Shown here: one piece after another, positions 1 through 11,498 of the stretch
Layout of the letters: each line of letters starts with the position of its first letter
Numbering within the stretch: position 1 is the stretch's first letter
DNA from: Blakeslea trispora
Taxonomy: Eukaryota; Mucoromycota; Mucoromycetes; Mucorales; Choanephoraceae
Length of the DNA: 64,000 bases
Assembly (NCBI GenBank): GCA_025331445.1
Contig: JAIWNE010000119.1
Coordinates: 1 to 64,000, forward strand
Reading direction: 5' to 3'
The notes under the pieces: model-generated
What the model saw: the letters and a program-made list of their open reading frames with translations, nothing else
What the model was told of the DNA's origin: nothing
Database searches by the model: none
Position numbers and translations under genes: made by a program

Positions 1-7
1 TACATAC

Positions 8-1006
8 CGTGTACAAATCCACTTCGAAATATTTGACTGGCAAATGCCTCTATTGTCGTCTTCATCGCGCTTACGTAATCCAACTTTTTCTCTTCAAGCT
101 CCTCTTTTTTGGTTAGTTGTATACCATCAACCCATTCACAAACCAGGACTCTTTTGGAACTGTATTCATGATAAACTTTAGGCACATAGACCTTATCCTT
201 CAATGCCTTCTCATTTTGTAGATGGTGCCAGGCTTTTTGAGCATTTCTGTCGATAAGGAAAGGGTGTTAAAAGGGCAATAAATTGATATCATTACTGTTT
301 TGAACTACCTTGCTTCATTTTCAAAATCAGCTTCCATTCGCATATGCTCTTCAATGTAATTGCTAGACCAAGATAAGGGCAAATCGAAAACATGCTCGTA
401 TACTTTGAGAAGGATACGAAAGGCAGTAAGATCACCCTCTAGCTGCTTTTCAATAGCAGGCTTCTGTATTTTCACAGCAACTACATCGCCATTTCTTAAT
501 CTTGCTTTGTGTACCTGCGCAATTGATGCAGAAGCCACAGGCTTCATCTCAAACTCGGCAAATATTTCGCTAGGATGTTTACCATTAAAGTCATCCATAA
601 ACACACGCTCAACAGCTTCAAAAGGAACAGCCGGTGCACTGTCAAATAACTGCTTGGCCCGTATTTGATAGGCAGAAGGCAAAATGGCAGCTTGAGTGCC
701 AATGACTTGCCCAATTTTTATGTATAAACCACCATTCCTCTCAAAAACGTCAAAAATACGGTTAGCTACCCTAGTGTGTAATTGCTCAATACGCTGTGCA
801 TCTTCAACGGAATGGCCTGGCTTAAAATTGAACTTGTAGTCGACAGCAAGAGCAACACCGTTATAAAATGTACGAAAATTTCGAGACAGTAGCTGCGCTT
901 CAGTTCTCGAATCGTATGTATAAATGCCAGTTGTAAGTAAAGCACTGCTAAAAGCGAACCGAATTGTTTTCGAACGTAAAATGGAAGTAGTTTTAACGAA
1001 TGGCAT
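8..1006 (-). CDS. ABC1/UbiB atypical kinase-like protein (Cqd2/ADCK1-type), cut by the window edge
   Basis: Mitochondrial ABC1 (COQ8-related) protein kinase-like family, linked in yeast and animals to coenzyme Q and mitochondrial lipid homeostasis. Exon 1 is 309-1006 and exon 2 is 8-246, with an intron 247-308. The reading continues as FENEA-R-NAQKAW across the splice. Visible family motifs are YIKIGQ (the KxGQ signature), SASIAQVHKARL and VAVKIQKP with the predicted catalytic lysine. Bases 1-7 read GTATGTA on the minus strand, so the window ends exactly at a donor site after FVH; the missing next exon should restore the HADPHPGN motif. An in-frame ATG at 1081 would add 25 residues, but I prefer the ATG at 1006 because MPFVKTTSILRSK resembles a mitochondrial presequence. 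The paralogue assignment within the ADCK family is uncertain. Confidence 0.85.
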
Positions 1007-1274
1007 ATAGCGAGTAGTAAAATGATATATAAATATGTAGAGAAATCGTAATAAGTGGAATGAATGAAATAAAGAAGCCAACAGGACTTACTTTTTATTT
1101 TGTTTTTTGAAATCTGTATAAATATATTTTTTGATCATCGAGGAATTTCATGCTACAATCTATTAACTTTAAACTACGTCACTAAATTGTTTCGCCGTAA
1201 ATGATAATTAAAATCAACAACCGCTTGTACCCCACATTTTATTCCTTTTTTTCTCGCTTTGTTCTCTTCTATCA

Positions 1275-3125
1275 ATGTTGGCCATGAGAAGAATACTTCC
1301 ACTTGCTTCTCGAAGAAGCCCTAGTTTTTTGGGGCCTCATTCTATAGCAAAAAAATGCTCTGGATATTACAGACAGCCGTCTGCATATTATACTACACCA
1401 AGCTTATCTAAGCTCGGTGCAGTGCCTGAGCAGTCAAGTATGCGATAACGATGATGCTGTTACAAACCAGTTTCTCATATTTTCAACAGATAGTCCCAAC
1501 AGATCTGCTGGAGCAGATAACCATGAATCTACAAGGTAGTATATGATAGATAAGGCAGACAGAAATTTTACAAAAAATAACCCTTTGGCTACTCAGAGCA
1601 GCCGAAATTAAGGATGCAAAACTGATATTTAATCAGGCCTGGAAGAATATTGAAGATCATTATGGGCGCGAAAACATTCATTTGCCTCGCGAATTCATCT
1701 TTCTGATGGGAGCACCTGGGTAAGTAGATAGGAAACAAAAAGTCTTTCTATCTCTGCTAATAGATCACATAGGTCAGGGAAAGGAACACACACACCTTCC
1801 ATATTGCGCGCACGTGGTATCACTAATCCACCTATCTCAGTCTCTCAACTATTACAAACACCCGAGTGTAAAGAGCTAATCAATCAAGGACAAATGATTT
1901 CTGATCGCTACGTTATAGAGCTCTTATTGCATGCAATGCTTGATTGCGATCCATCTGTAGGCGTACTGGTCGATGGATTTCCCAGAACGGATATTCAAGT
2001 TGAAGCGCTGAGATTGCTGCATGACCGAATGACAGAGTTAAGACGGGAGTTTTGGAATACCGATAGACGAGATCAATTCCCGTGAGTGCATAAACGAATT
2101 TGTTTTGAGATGCGCTAAAAAAAAAAGAGCTAACTGAACAACTATAGTCGACCAGTGTTTCGTATCTGTGTCCTGTACGTAGACGAGGAAATATCAGTTC
2201 AGAGACAGCTAGCGAGAGGCAGAATGATTCGTCAACATAACATTGAGGTCAAAAAGACTGGACAAGGTGTGTTTTGGGATGAACGAGTAACAGACAATGA
2301 CGAGAATGTAGGTGAAAAAAAAAAGAGGCATTCAGTTATCTTTTCTTATTTTGTATTTATTAGTTAATTCGCGAGCGTTATTCAATATTCAAAGCACATT
2401 ATGGCTCCCTTTTAAAGCTATCCAAGATGTTTCCTTTCCGTAAGATAGCCAAGATAAAGAACGTGTTACACAGTTGGCTTATTTTATTGTTTTAGATCTC
2501 ATCAATGCAACAGGTTCAATAAAGGAAGTCTTACAGATCATACTTAAAGAGTTTGAATATCAATCATCACTCGAGTTAGATTCAGACACATATGACGCTA
2601 TCTCGCATATCCCGGTTGCAACTCAGATTGGTATTCACGCACGTCAGGTAATTTCATTGACAAACCAAAGACTGTACAGTTTGTAACTCACTTTTCTTGT
2701 CAAACCAAATAGGACTTAATCAGTCGCTTAGAGCATTATCAAGATACAGAGCCCAACTTACTACAGAAAGCTATTCAGTTTATTGACAATACTGTCATGC
2801 CCAAAATACATCGCCATGCCATTAGTGGTCATACAAATGTTAGAACGTAAGCCATATTTGACAAGATAGAGAGAACAATCATACGATTAATAATGATGTT
2901 GTTAGTGAGGAACCGATGATGGGAGATGATCATTTTGCAGCTATTGTAATGGATGTACTATCCGAGCGTGGATATCATGTATCACTTGATCGCCGTATCC
3001 ATCATGTTCCTGTACGCATAGACTTAAACACAGGAAAGATTGAATTAGACACACACCACATTTATTTATTGTCGGTTGAATATCCCAAGCATTATATTCG
3101 CCCATTAGAGCAGAAATTCAATTAA
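1275..3125 (+). CDS. Adenylate kinase-family protein with extended C-terminal region
   Basis: Nine exons: 1275-1437, 1490-1535, 1597-1719, 1773-2081, 2148-2307, 2364-2439, 2496-2647, 2713-2846, 2906-3125; predicted 460 aa. The P-loop GAPGSGKGT is rebuilt across the exon 3/4 splice, followed by LVDGFPRTDIQ (the adenylate-kinase DGFPR motif), a lid-like segment with RQLARGR, and FPFHLINATGS. These fit NMP kinases that transfer phosphate from ATP to AMP or a related nucleotide. The N-terminus (MRRILPLASRRSP) is rich in Arg and Ser and could be a mitochondrial targeting signal; a second ATG lies at 1284. The last 130 residues (from about exon 7) are not part of the minimal kinase fold and carry DVLSERGYHVSLDRR, as in long adenylate-kinase-like proteins of protists and plants. 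Substrate specificity cannot be read from sequence. Confidence 0.85.
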
Positions 3126-4947
3126 AATTTATTGTTAATTCAGAGAGAGAGAGAAATCCTTGAAGATATCAATTAAGACTTTTGGAATCAAAGAAATCTG
3201 TATTATATATAAAAAAAAGGATAATCTTCAAGAAAGTCTGTTCAACGAGCTTGTTTGTCTTTTGCTATGAGTCAAAATATAGGCATAATTATAGCCCTGA
3301 TCTCAAGCATAGAGGTACAATTAGCACCAACAAGTGCTAGTGATTTTTGAAAGTTGTCGCTTAGGCTATCCAATAGTAATTTGGTACTTTCTGTATATAA
3401 TATAACTAGCATGCTTTGCCTATTGTTAAGGGAATAATCAACAGACTATACAACCAAATGAGCTTTGACATTGTACTTTGTTCATAATTCAAACGAATAG
3501 TAGATTTTGGCTGCCCTAGTTCAATTTTTTTTTTTACTAAACATAGTCTAGAAAAAAAACATTTACAAAACAAGACTTCTTATAATATATGCCTTGAATG
3601 GGATGAAAGACTTGGATGGGCACCTTTTCTTTTCTAATGAGTGCATGTGATCTTGTTTTATTGAAATATACACTGATTTAATATACTGATATTACTGAGA
3701 TACTTTGTCAAATCATTACTAGTCTTAAAAGATGCAGTCAGTTCTCAATCAAGTCTTGTTGTAAATGGAAGCAAACTATATGACTAAATCGAATCAAAGC
3801 CATATTCAGATACTGTCGAAAGTTGACGAAGCCAAAGTATATGATTTGATTGAGAATAATTGAATCGAGGTCTGATTGTACTCCTTTATGACTTAGTTAT
3901 GAAGCTGCTGGAATACTGAAAACTTTATAGCTAACACTATCAACGCAAATCACAAAACAAACAAACCTCTGTTGGCGTCTGTAAACACCCAAAAGAAATA
4001 AGGGATCCATAGGTAACCTTTGCAATGGTCGCCATATCATGTTATGCAAGTATTCTTTTCATTTTTGTTATATAATTCGCTCTCTCTCTCTTATCAGCAA
4101 TTTCTTCCAAAGCTATGACTAAAAACAGAACGAAATAAAAAAAAAGCGAGGAGTATTATCTACAAGAAACAAAGACATGTAAAATAAGGGTAGTACAAAG
4201 ATCAAAACTTTGGATAGAGACAGTTGCCTAAAAAATTAAAGTATTTTGGCTGACTTTAAATTGCTCATTACTTTAATTTGATCCAGAGCAATGTTTCGTC
4301 TAGGCCAGGTACTCAAATTAAAGCTGCTTTTCGTATAGCCCTTGAAACAAATGCATTCTCTGTAGGCCATTTTGCTTGAAGAGCTTGTTATCAATGTATC
4401 CCATTTTGTTTCATCTTTTGCTTTATGCGCTCTACAACTAGTTATTGCATTAGGTTGTTTAGCTTTTTGTCTTGAGAGAAATCAATTCATGTAATTTCAG
4501 TCTGAAACAGCTTCATATGATGTATCTAAGCGAGGAGTGACATTGAAACAAGACTAAAATTACGCTTATACAAGCAAAGCATAGACTATGTGGATAAATG
4601 CACTGTTTATAAAGATGTAATTCTGCTCTTTTCGATATTTGACCCATTTTGTCACATGACTGGCAGTGACAAGTTTGTACTGTTTTCAGAGTTCATAGTA
4701 TACTTTATGAGCTAGAGTTGCACCCGTGCTAAAGAAAGAAAAATGAAAGATTGTCTGTAAAAATCTAAACAGATACAAAATTTGTTGCTCAGAAAGTTAA
4801 AGATAGATTTGATTGGTTTAGATAAATGCAACTCAAGGTAAAAGGCTTGCCATCTTCTATGAAAGCTTCTGCTTTTTACTCCGCTACACACTATCTCTTT
4901 CGCTTCTTCTTTCTTTTTATTTTCTTTTATTTTTTTTAGCCAAAGAG
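3126..4947. other. Gene-poor spacer, 1.8 kb
   Basis: AT-rich sequence with A/T homopolymers and short CT repeats. I see no ORF with coding character, no tRNA-like B box with matching stems and no transposon ends. Its last few hundred bases should hold the promoter of the ceramide synthase gene. Confidence 0.5.
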
Positions 4948-6293
4948 ATGGCAAAACATACTTTACAAAAGAGCGCGCCAAGCAAGAAGGCCAAAAGAAA
5001 CTCACTAAAAGATCTTTCCAAGCATTTGGCTGATCATCAGATTGGTACATCTTTTATTGCAATATTTGACAGCCAAAGTATTGATAAATATTAACTCTGT
5101 CTCGGTAGAAATTCCTTTGAAGATTATTGGTTTTATTTTGTCAGGCTGTCTGCTTAAATTGCCATATTTTCATAACTTTGTATTCATTAGCAATCAACGA
5201 AGTGACGGTCGATTCGAAAAGAGCTTTTGGGATTTAGCTTTTTTGTTTTTTTACATATGTGTGTTCACTGCTCTCCGAGCAGCCACAATGGATTATGTTC
5301 TAATGCCTTTAGCCAAATACGCTAATGTATCTACCAAGAAGTATCAAAGGTTTTCAGAACAATCATGGTCGTTTTTCTATTATACTTCTGCATTCCTTTT
5401 CGGTACTGTAAGTGAATGTTTGATCATACACTTTGGGCTATGTGAAACTTATTTGTTATGGACTGTTAGTACGTTATGAAGGATGAGCCTTGGTGGTTCG
5501 ACTCAACTTATTTCTGGCGCGATTATCCAGTCACCGACTATACAAAGTCATTCAAGTATTATTACTTGGTTCAGTTTGCTTTTTGGCTTCAACAAATTTT
5601 TGTGCTTCAGATCGAAGCACCCAGAAAGGACTATAAAGAATTGGTAATGCATCACATCAACACTCTGTTGTTGGTCAGTCTTAGCTATTGCTGCAATTTT
5701 ACTAGAGTAGGCAATGCGGTCTTTGTTTGTATGGATTTACCTGATGCTTTCTTGGCTGTAAGTAAAAAAAACTTTTTTATGTCACTCATTTTCAAATCTG
5801 ACTTTAACTTTTAACAGCTTGCTAAAACCTTAAATTATGCTTGTCCTGGATTGATTTGTAACACTGTATTTGGACTTATGGTTTGCTCATGGATGTATTC
5901 CCGTGTGTATATCTATGGGTGTATCATTGTCTCAACCTTAACCGAGCCTGATCTTTATGTTCCTGTATTCAAGCTTGACCCTCTTGATGGCCACTGGTTT
6001 CCTTATTTTGTTAAATACATTATTGCTGGTTTGATGATAGGGCTCTATCTTCTCATCCTCTTCTGGACAGTCATGATCTTCAAGGTAATATACAAGATCT
6101 GTACAGATACTGAACCCAAAGATGTTCGTTCTGATGATGAAGATGAGACCGAAGATGTTTCTATTGAGAAGATTGAAGGGTAAGAATGGAGCTGACATTT
6201 AATAGCCTTTACTTAACATAATACTTCTTCTTTGTTAGTGACCATTCTACACCCAAACCATCAGCTAGAAACTTGAACAAAAAATTGCAGTAA
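4948..6293 (+). CDS. LAG1: Ceramide synthase (LAG1/LAC1 family, TLC domain), with apparent 1-nt frameshift
   Basis: Acyl-CoA-dependent sphingoid-base N-acyltransferase of the endoplasmic reticulum. Exons 4948-5407, 5470-5757, 5818-6179, 6239-6293. The Lag1 motif is clear in exon 2: HHINTLLLVSLSYCCNFTRV followed by GNAVFVCMDLPDAFLAL, with the two catalytic histidines. Several membrane segments are present and the C-terminus is acidic with DDEDETEDVS, a likely CK2-type site. Exon 1 starts in one frame (MAKHTLQKSAPSKKAK...LADHQIGTSFIAI) and continues in another (LTAKVLININ...); dropping one T from the run at 5065-5067 joins them into a normal first membrane helix. With that correction the protein is 387 aa, usual for the family. 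Either the base is an assembly/sequencing error or the allele is broken. Confidence 0.88.
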
Positions 6294-6684
6294 TGTTCAT
6301 ATTTACAAAACACCCTTCTTTCTCTCCCTTTCTTTACTTGTGTTAATAGCTGGTAATAATAATTTTTTTTTCTATTTTGTTTATAACTTAATTTTTTACC
6401 TTAATACCTCACCAAAAGCAGTCGGAATATACAAACACATTGATATAATAATAATAATAAAGAAAAAAGATCAATGTTTACATGTAATCAAATTATTTGT
6501 TTATCGAGTTATAATCAAGACTTACTACAAATTAGCTAAGATCTTAATACCTTTAAAATCACTTTCTAAAATACATGGTATATAAGTTGGTATCCATTCG
6601 AATACACCTCTCTCTTTCTATTCATTTCTTTTTTTTTATCTCTTAATTTTACTATACAACTTTTGTTTGCATCTGTCTTGACTC
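6294..6684. other. Spacer with chitin deacetylase promoter
   Basis: Short 3' flank of the ceramide synthase followed by the promoter of the next gene. Apart from the TATA element noted separately and a T-rich stretch before the start codon, nothing stands out. Confidence 0.5.
6579..6585 (+). promoter_or_regulatory. TATA box of the chitin deacetylase gene
   Basis: TATATAA lies about 100 bp before the ATG at 6685, a normal distance for a fungal core promoter, and is followed by a pyrimidine-rich leader. Confidence 0.5.
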
Positions 6685-8192
6685 ATGCTCGCTCAAAAGC
6701 TAATTCCATACAGTTGGATTACACTGATTGTTCTGCTGTGTATCCTAGATGTCGTTTTTGCCAGGACTTACGATAGCGACAGTGATGATGATAATGACAA
6801 CTATAAACAACACAAAAAGCATAACAACAAAAAAAGTAAAGACAAAAGCAAGAACAAGGATAGTAGCAAAGATAAAAAAATTGATAGCACAAAGCCCTTG
6901 ACAGCCCCATCCAACAAAACACCTCAAAATGAAGATTGGCTTGACGAAATTGACTTGTCTGATATTGTTGGCAAAGTCCGTCCTGTTGGTTCGGGTATTT
7001 GTAAGGAGCCCAAATGTGACGGTACAGACAATGATCAATGCTTTGAGAGTTGTGGAAATGTAGCAAAACCCGACGATATATATGGTTGTCCAGATGAAAA
7101 AACTTGGGCTCTCAGTTTCGATGATGGACCCAGCAACGTTACGATTGATTTATTGGATTTCTTAGATGAAGCTGATGTTAAAGTTACCTTCTGTGTTATG
7201 GGTTCTCATGCTCAACAATATCCTGACATTCTGAAGAGAGCATATGAATCTGGCCATCAAATTGCTTCTCATACCTGGTCTCACCCACATTTGATGAGCT
7301 TGACCAACGAAGAAATTGTTTATGAAATACGGTCCACGGAAGAGGCAATTGAGAAAGCAATTGGTATTCGACCTCGTTATATTAGACCACCTTATGGTGA
7401 AGCTGACGATCGTGTCAAATCTATCTTCAAGAAGCTTGGCTACAAGACTTTGATGTGGAACGTTGATCCTACTGACTACAATGTATATATGATGCCTGAT
7501 GGTGGACAACAGATTCAAAAAGCTTTTGACGACATTGCTGGTGGTGTTCCTAGTGTGCTGAATGCTCATAATGATCCTGGATATATCAGCTTGCAACATG
7601 GTAATGTTCAGTTATCATCAAATTGAACTACTATCATTTAACTAAATTTATATTAGATTTGTACAACACTTCAATGCAACAGATTCCCAACATTATTAAA
7701 GCTTTGCAGAAGAATGGTTATACTCTTTCAACTGCAGCTCAATGTATTGGTGATTCAAAGCCTCATGCAGAGCCTGGTAGTCCTAGAGTTATTGATGAAG
7801 ATGAAGACGAAGAAAAGGACAATGATGATGATTATGATGAAGATGCTCGCAAGACTAAAGTAAAGGTCCAAGCTAAACCAGGCAAAGAAGCAAACAAAGC
7901 TCCCCAAGCAAGTCAAGCTCCCCAAGCAAGTCAAGCTCCCCAAGCAAGTCAAGCTCCTCAAGCAGTTCAAATTCCTCAAGGAGAACAGGCCGGTCAGCCT
8001 ATCAAAGCTACTCAAATTGGTCAAGAAAGAGTACAACAATTGAACGCACAAAGCTTTTCTCCCAAGGTACAAGTCAATCAGCCATCAGACCAAAAGTCGC
8101 AAACTAAAGCTCAAGTATCAGGCTCCAATAGTTTGACTTCTGGTCTTACCACACTTTTTCTCATAGCTAGTTTTGCTAGTTACTTCCTGTAG
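6685..8192 (+). CDS. Secreted GPI-type chitin deacetylase (polysaccharide deacetylase, CE4/NodB)
   Basis: Removes acetyl groups from cell-wall chitin to give chitosan, a major Mucorales wall polymer. Exons 6685-7600 and 7657-8192; 483 aa. Domain order: signal peptide (about residues 1-27, ending VVFA), a Lys/Ser/Asp-rich linker, a Cys-containing segment, then the NodB domain with SFDDGP (metal-binding and catalytic Asp), HTWSHPH (metal-binding His), RPPYG and MWNVDPTDY, followed by LNAHND and ISLQHDLYN across the splice. The C-terminal third is low complexity: acidic run, Lys-rich run and a QASQAP repeat. The protein ends in SGSNSLTS plus a hydrophobic tail without charged residues after it, as in GPI-anchored wall enzymes. 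Motif 1 has SFDDGP rather than TFDDGP, a common variant. Start chosen at the only ATG giving a signal peptide. Confidence 0.93.
7899..7970 (+). repeat. 18-bp coding tandem repeat in chitin deacetylase
   Basis: Three identical 18-bp units starting gctccccaagcaagtcaa, then a fourth with two changes. They encode QASQAP-type hexapeptides in the Ser/Pro/Gln-rich stalk before the GPI signal. Near-identity of the units suggests recent or ongoing copy-number change. Confidence 0.85.
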
Positions 8193-8838
8193 TCGTAATT
8201 TTCTTCTGTTTATTTTTATTTTATTTATTCAAACAATTTCAAGTCTTTTATAAAATAAATCTCTTTTAAATCACTGATTCAAAAACAGCATGCGTAGACA
8301 TTAAGCTATCTGACTATAGTGTTTAGCTTATAATAGCTCCTAATATTGGTTCTGATGCTGTGTCACTGCTGAATACGTTTTATAAATAGAAAGTCAATTG
8401 TATCTACAGCTTTTACTTACATCCTCTAGACGTATGCTTGATCAATAGTAGGAAGGAAGGTGCAATAAATGTATTGCTGTTTTGGTTAATCTTTTTCAAT
8501 AAGTCGAAACTGGAACCACACAGTTTCCTAAGATGGTATACGATAGTTTTGGTTTGACCGCTGCTCAAGGCTAACTAAAAAGCAAAACTTAGATGTAGCA
8601 AGTTCCTAAGCAAATGTATGTATAAAGGCGCTTATTAGAATTTGAAACAACTCTTGAAAACTTGAGTGCTCAATGCTTTGCTTGGTCTTGACAACATTCT
8701 GAACAATGTCATCAAGAAGCAATTGAATAGTATCCATCAGGCCTAATTCTCTCTATTTTGTAGCTATATTTTAAGCTCAAGCCGCCATAGCATTCTCAGT
8801 TAGCCAAATAAATGGAAGCTCAGAAAAATATATCTTGA

Positions 8839-9138
8839 CCTCTAGTCGACGAGTTCAATCCTTTACCCAAGACAAAAAAGAAAAAGGACAAGCACAAACC
8901 CCATGAAGGAGAAGTAAACGAATACTCTATTTTCTTTTTAGAATGTACTCCCTCTATCCTATCATTTGTCTCTCATAGCCCGTCTCACCTTGCTTTTTTC
9001 AATGACTTTTTGGGTCTTGATATCTCTCCCAATCTGCCTCTTAAATCTATTCCTGTTGACAACCTCTTGGAGGGCTTTAATGATGAAACCGTCAATCGAA
9101 CTTTTTTCTTTCTTTCTTATAGAAACAATCCGTTATGA
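8839..9138 (+). pseudogene. Possible coding relic of unknown family
   Basis: An open frame of about 99 codons without an initiating ATG. It reads as soluble protein with a Lys-rich start (VDEFNPLPKTKKKK) and FFNDFLGLDISPNLPLKSIP, which looks more like real coding sequence than the membrane-like ORF in the alternative frame. A splice acceptor (tctag) sits at its 5' end. It could be an exon of an unrecognised gene or a gene fragment; I do not recognise the family. Confidence 0.3.
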
Positions 9139-9189
9139 TTGGTTCAAGGTAATAGAATCGATACATTTGATTGACATCCATGATGTTTA

Positions 9190-9273
9190 CAGTAGTCGCT
9201 CTATTTAAGGATAGCCAAAAATCTTGACAATCTCACCCTTAAATAGAGAATACCTTAAATAGAGCGACTACTG
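9190..9273. mobile_element. 84-bp MITE, Tc1/mariner type
   Basis: Perfect 21-bp terminal inverted repeats: the left end starts CAGTAGTCGCTCTATTTAAG and the right end is its exact complement ending CGACTACTG. Both flanks are TA (9188-9189 and 9274-9275), the target duplication of Tc1/mariner elements, whose ends often begin CAGT. The middle has no coding capacity and contains an extra copy of CTTAAATAGAG next to the right end. Confidence 0.85.
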
Positions 9274-10434
9274 TATTGCATCTATAATGCAATTCATACA
9301 TTTTGGAATATACATTGACAGGTTTTGGGATTTTTTCTTCGTCTCACTTGACTCTTATCATAAACACCCAATCATCACATATTATCTATCAATGCTACAA
9401 ATTGACTGCTAGTAAAATACATCAAGTATTTCTCAAGCAATCAATATCGTCTTTATGTGGATTAAACAGCAACGATAGCCGTTAAGAATGATGGATGCTC
9501 CTCTTTTTGTCTCACTGAGCTTGCTTATTCTCTTTACAGCTCAGAATAAGGTGAACCGAATGTTAGAAGGAAGGATAACACAAATAAGTTTAATGTCATT
9601 TTGACTAACCAATGCCATTCTCGAAACGATTTGTGAGACATAAGATTACAGCTTGTTCCAATAGAATCAATCAATTGATGAAAATGACAGACTTTGTCTA
9701 TGGTTATTTTTACCAAAATCATGGTCTTAGTATTTGCAATGCAAAGTTGCAAACACTCTACTTGCTAAACTGTGGAAAAGAAAGGTATTCCATGCAAAAA
9801 CTGTGATAAGTTTTTTTTTTTGCAGTGTGATATGTTTTTCAGAAAGATAAAGCCTTTTTTACTTTGGGCCACATTTTCTTTTTGGAAAAGTCTCTAATTT
9901 GTTTATTCAGAAAAGCTATAGCGCTTTTCCTTTTTCATGCGTTGTGTATTTGAATTGGAAACAGAGATCTATCGCTTCTATTATTAAAAAGCAATAGTGT
10001 CACAAATAATATGCACCTGCATCGGTGTTTATAAAAGTTTAGTTGTCTAAATTAAATTCTATGTAACATTTGGTGTATTGTTGCAAGTCTGTTCTTGAGA
10101 TCAAATACTACTTTACAGTTAAGCTCCGGCGTCATCTATCTTATTCTGTTTACATGGTGTCAAGTATTTGTTAGATGAAACAATTGTTGAATTAAAGAAG
10201 CGATCACAGTAAATTCATTCATTTTTATCTGAAATATATATTGCAATGCACAGTGTAGTACAACATATGCAATTAGTAGTTTTTCTTTTTTGTTCCTCAC
10301 TTCAAAAGTCTATGCTATTCTAAGAGAAAAAAAAAAGGAGGGAAAAAGTACGGGCTACAAAAATGATGGTATTCTCGAGATTAGTATTTGTATAACTACT
10401 AAAAGCATTATTGCATAGTGTCATTAGGTGTTTA

Positions 10435-11498
10435 TTAGGCCATCAAGGCTGATGAGATAAGTAAAGCTACAAAGGTCATGATAGTGGGTTGAAATTGGTA
10501 AGCGCCACTAACAGATTGTTCAGTAATGTCATTGTTTTGGCTCAGCATCTCGCTATTCTTTGTACTAGAAGATTGACTGGAAATAGATGAAGATGATTCA
10601 GTATTAGTGCTTTTAGCTACAGTAGAGACAGCAGGAGCAGCAGAAGCAGTAGTGGAAGAAGCAGCAGAAGCAGATGGAGAAGAAGCAGCGCTGTTTAAGC
10701 CTACAGTAGTAGCTGAGGAGCCTGAACTAGCGCTAGCAGCACCAGCAGAGTCAAGAGTAGAAGAAGCAACAGCAGTTTCAACTGCCTTGGAGGCCTCGGT
10801 AGTCTTTGGAGCCTCAGCCGTGGTGGACTTTACGGCCTGGGTAGTAGTAGACTTTGCAGCCTTGGAGCTAGAGGAAGAAATAGGCTCATCGGTATTACTA
10901 TTAGGTGTTCCTGGACCATAAGGACCGCTATAATCGCCAGGAATAATGTGGGCACAACCCTTTTCAGAGATACCACGGTTACAAGTTCTGTCATCATTCT
11001 AAATATTGAATAAAGCATTAGAATAAATATAAAAAAAAACTTTTTTGATCTCTATAAACTTACACAACAACGCATACAGAAAGTTTTACCAGTAGGTTCA
11101 ATCAAGTTAACATAGTATTTCCAGCCTGCACAGGAAGAACCCTTAGGAGCCTTGATATCCATTTGTCCACCATCATCAGTAACATTGAGTCTGGCCTTGA
11201 TAGGATTGATTTGGCCAGTGACTTGCACATATTTGTCAGTCTGAAGGAAATGTGCAGACTTGATGAATCCAGAAGCCAACTTGCCAGCATTGGTTGCTTC
11301 AGGAGTTTTACCCAAACAAAAGGCCTGAGCATTCCATTCGGTATCAGCAATGTTTCTGTTGGCGGAATCATTAGGAGGCAAAAATACACAAAAGTTTTTA
11401 GAGTCTATAACTTGTGCAACTTGACCATATGCATTGACGAAAGATGCAAGAAGAGTGATGGATGAAGCTAGTAAGCTAGTAGAATAAATAGCTACCAT
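10435..11498 (-). CDS. GPI-anchored Ser/Thr/Ala-rich glycoprotein, macrophage-activating-glycoprotein-like
   Basis: Exon 1 11064-11498, exon 2 10435-10998; 332 aa. Signal peptide MVAIYSTSLLASSITLLASF, then a Cys-containing ectodomain with SKNFCVFLPP, DTEWNAQAFC, GGQMDIKAPKG, KTFCMRCC and CNRGISEKGCAHIIPGDYSG. This pattern recalls the fungal 'macrophage activating glycoprotein' family of secreted proteins, remembered rather than searched. The second half is a Ser/Thr/Ala-rich, probably O-glycosylated stalk, and the end (TIMTFVALLISSALMA) is a hydrophobic tail suited to a GPI signal. Expected location is the cell wall or plasma membrane surface. Biochemical function unknown. Confidence 0.85.

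Larger units (their letters stand above)
8193..10434. other. Gene-poor spacer, 2.2 kb, with a MITE and a coding relic
   Basis: After the chitin deacetylase poly(A) region (AATAAA-like words near 8250) there is no intact gene up to the stop codon of the next gene. Two items are listed separately: an open coding-like segment at 8839-9138 and a Tc1/mariner-type MITE at 9190-9273. Confidence 0.5.

Noticed and set aside
5045..5072. A 28-nt intron in the ceramide synthase first exon
   Set aside because: It has GT/AG ends and restores the frame, but nearly all other introns are above 50 nt, and removing one T from TTT at 5065-5067 gives a more natural membrane helix.
8851..8860. GTTCAATCC as a tRNA B box
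   Set aside because: The flanking bases cannot form a T-arm stem and no A box or anticodon arm lies upstream.
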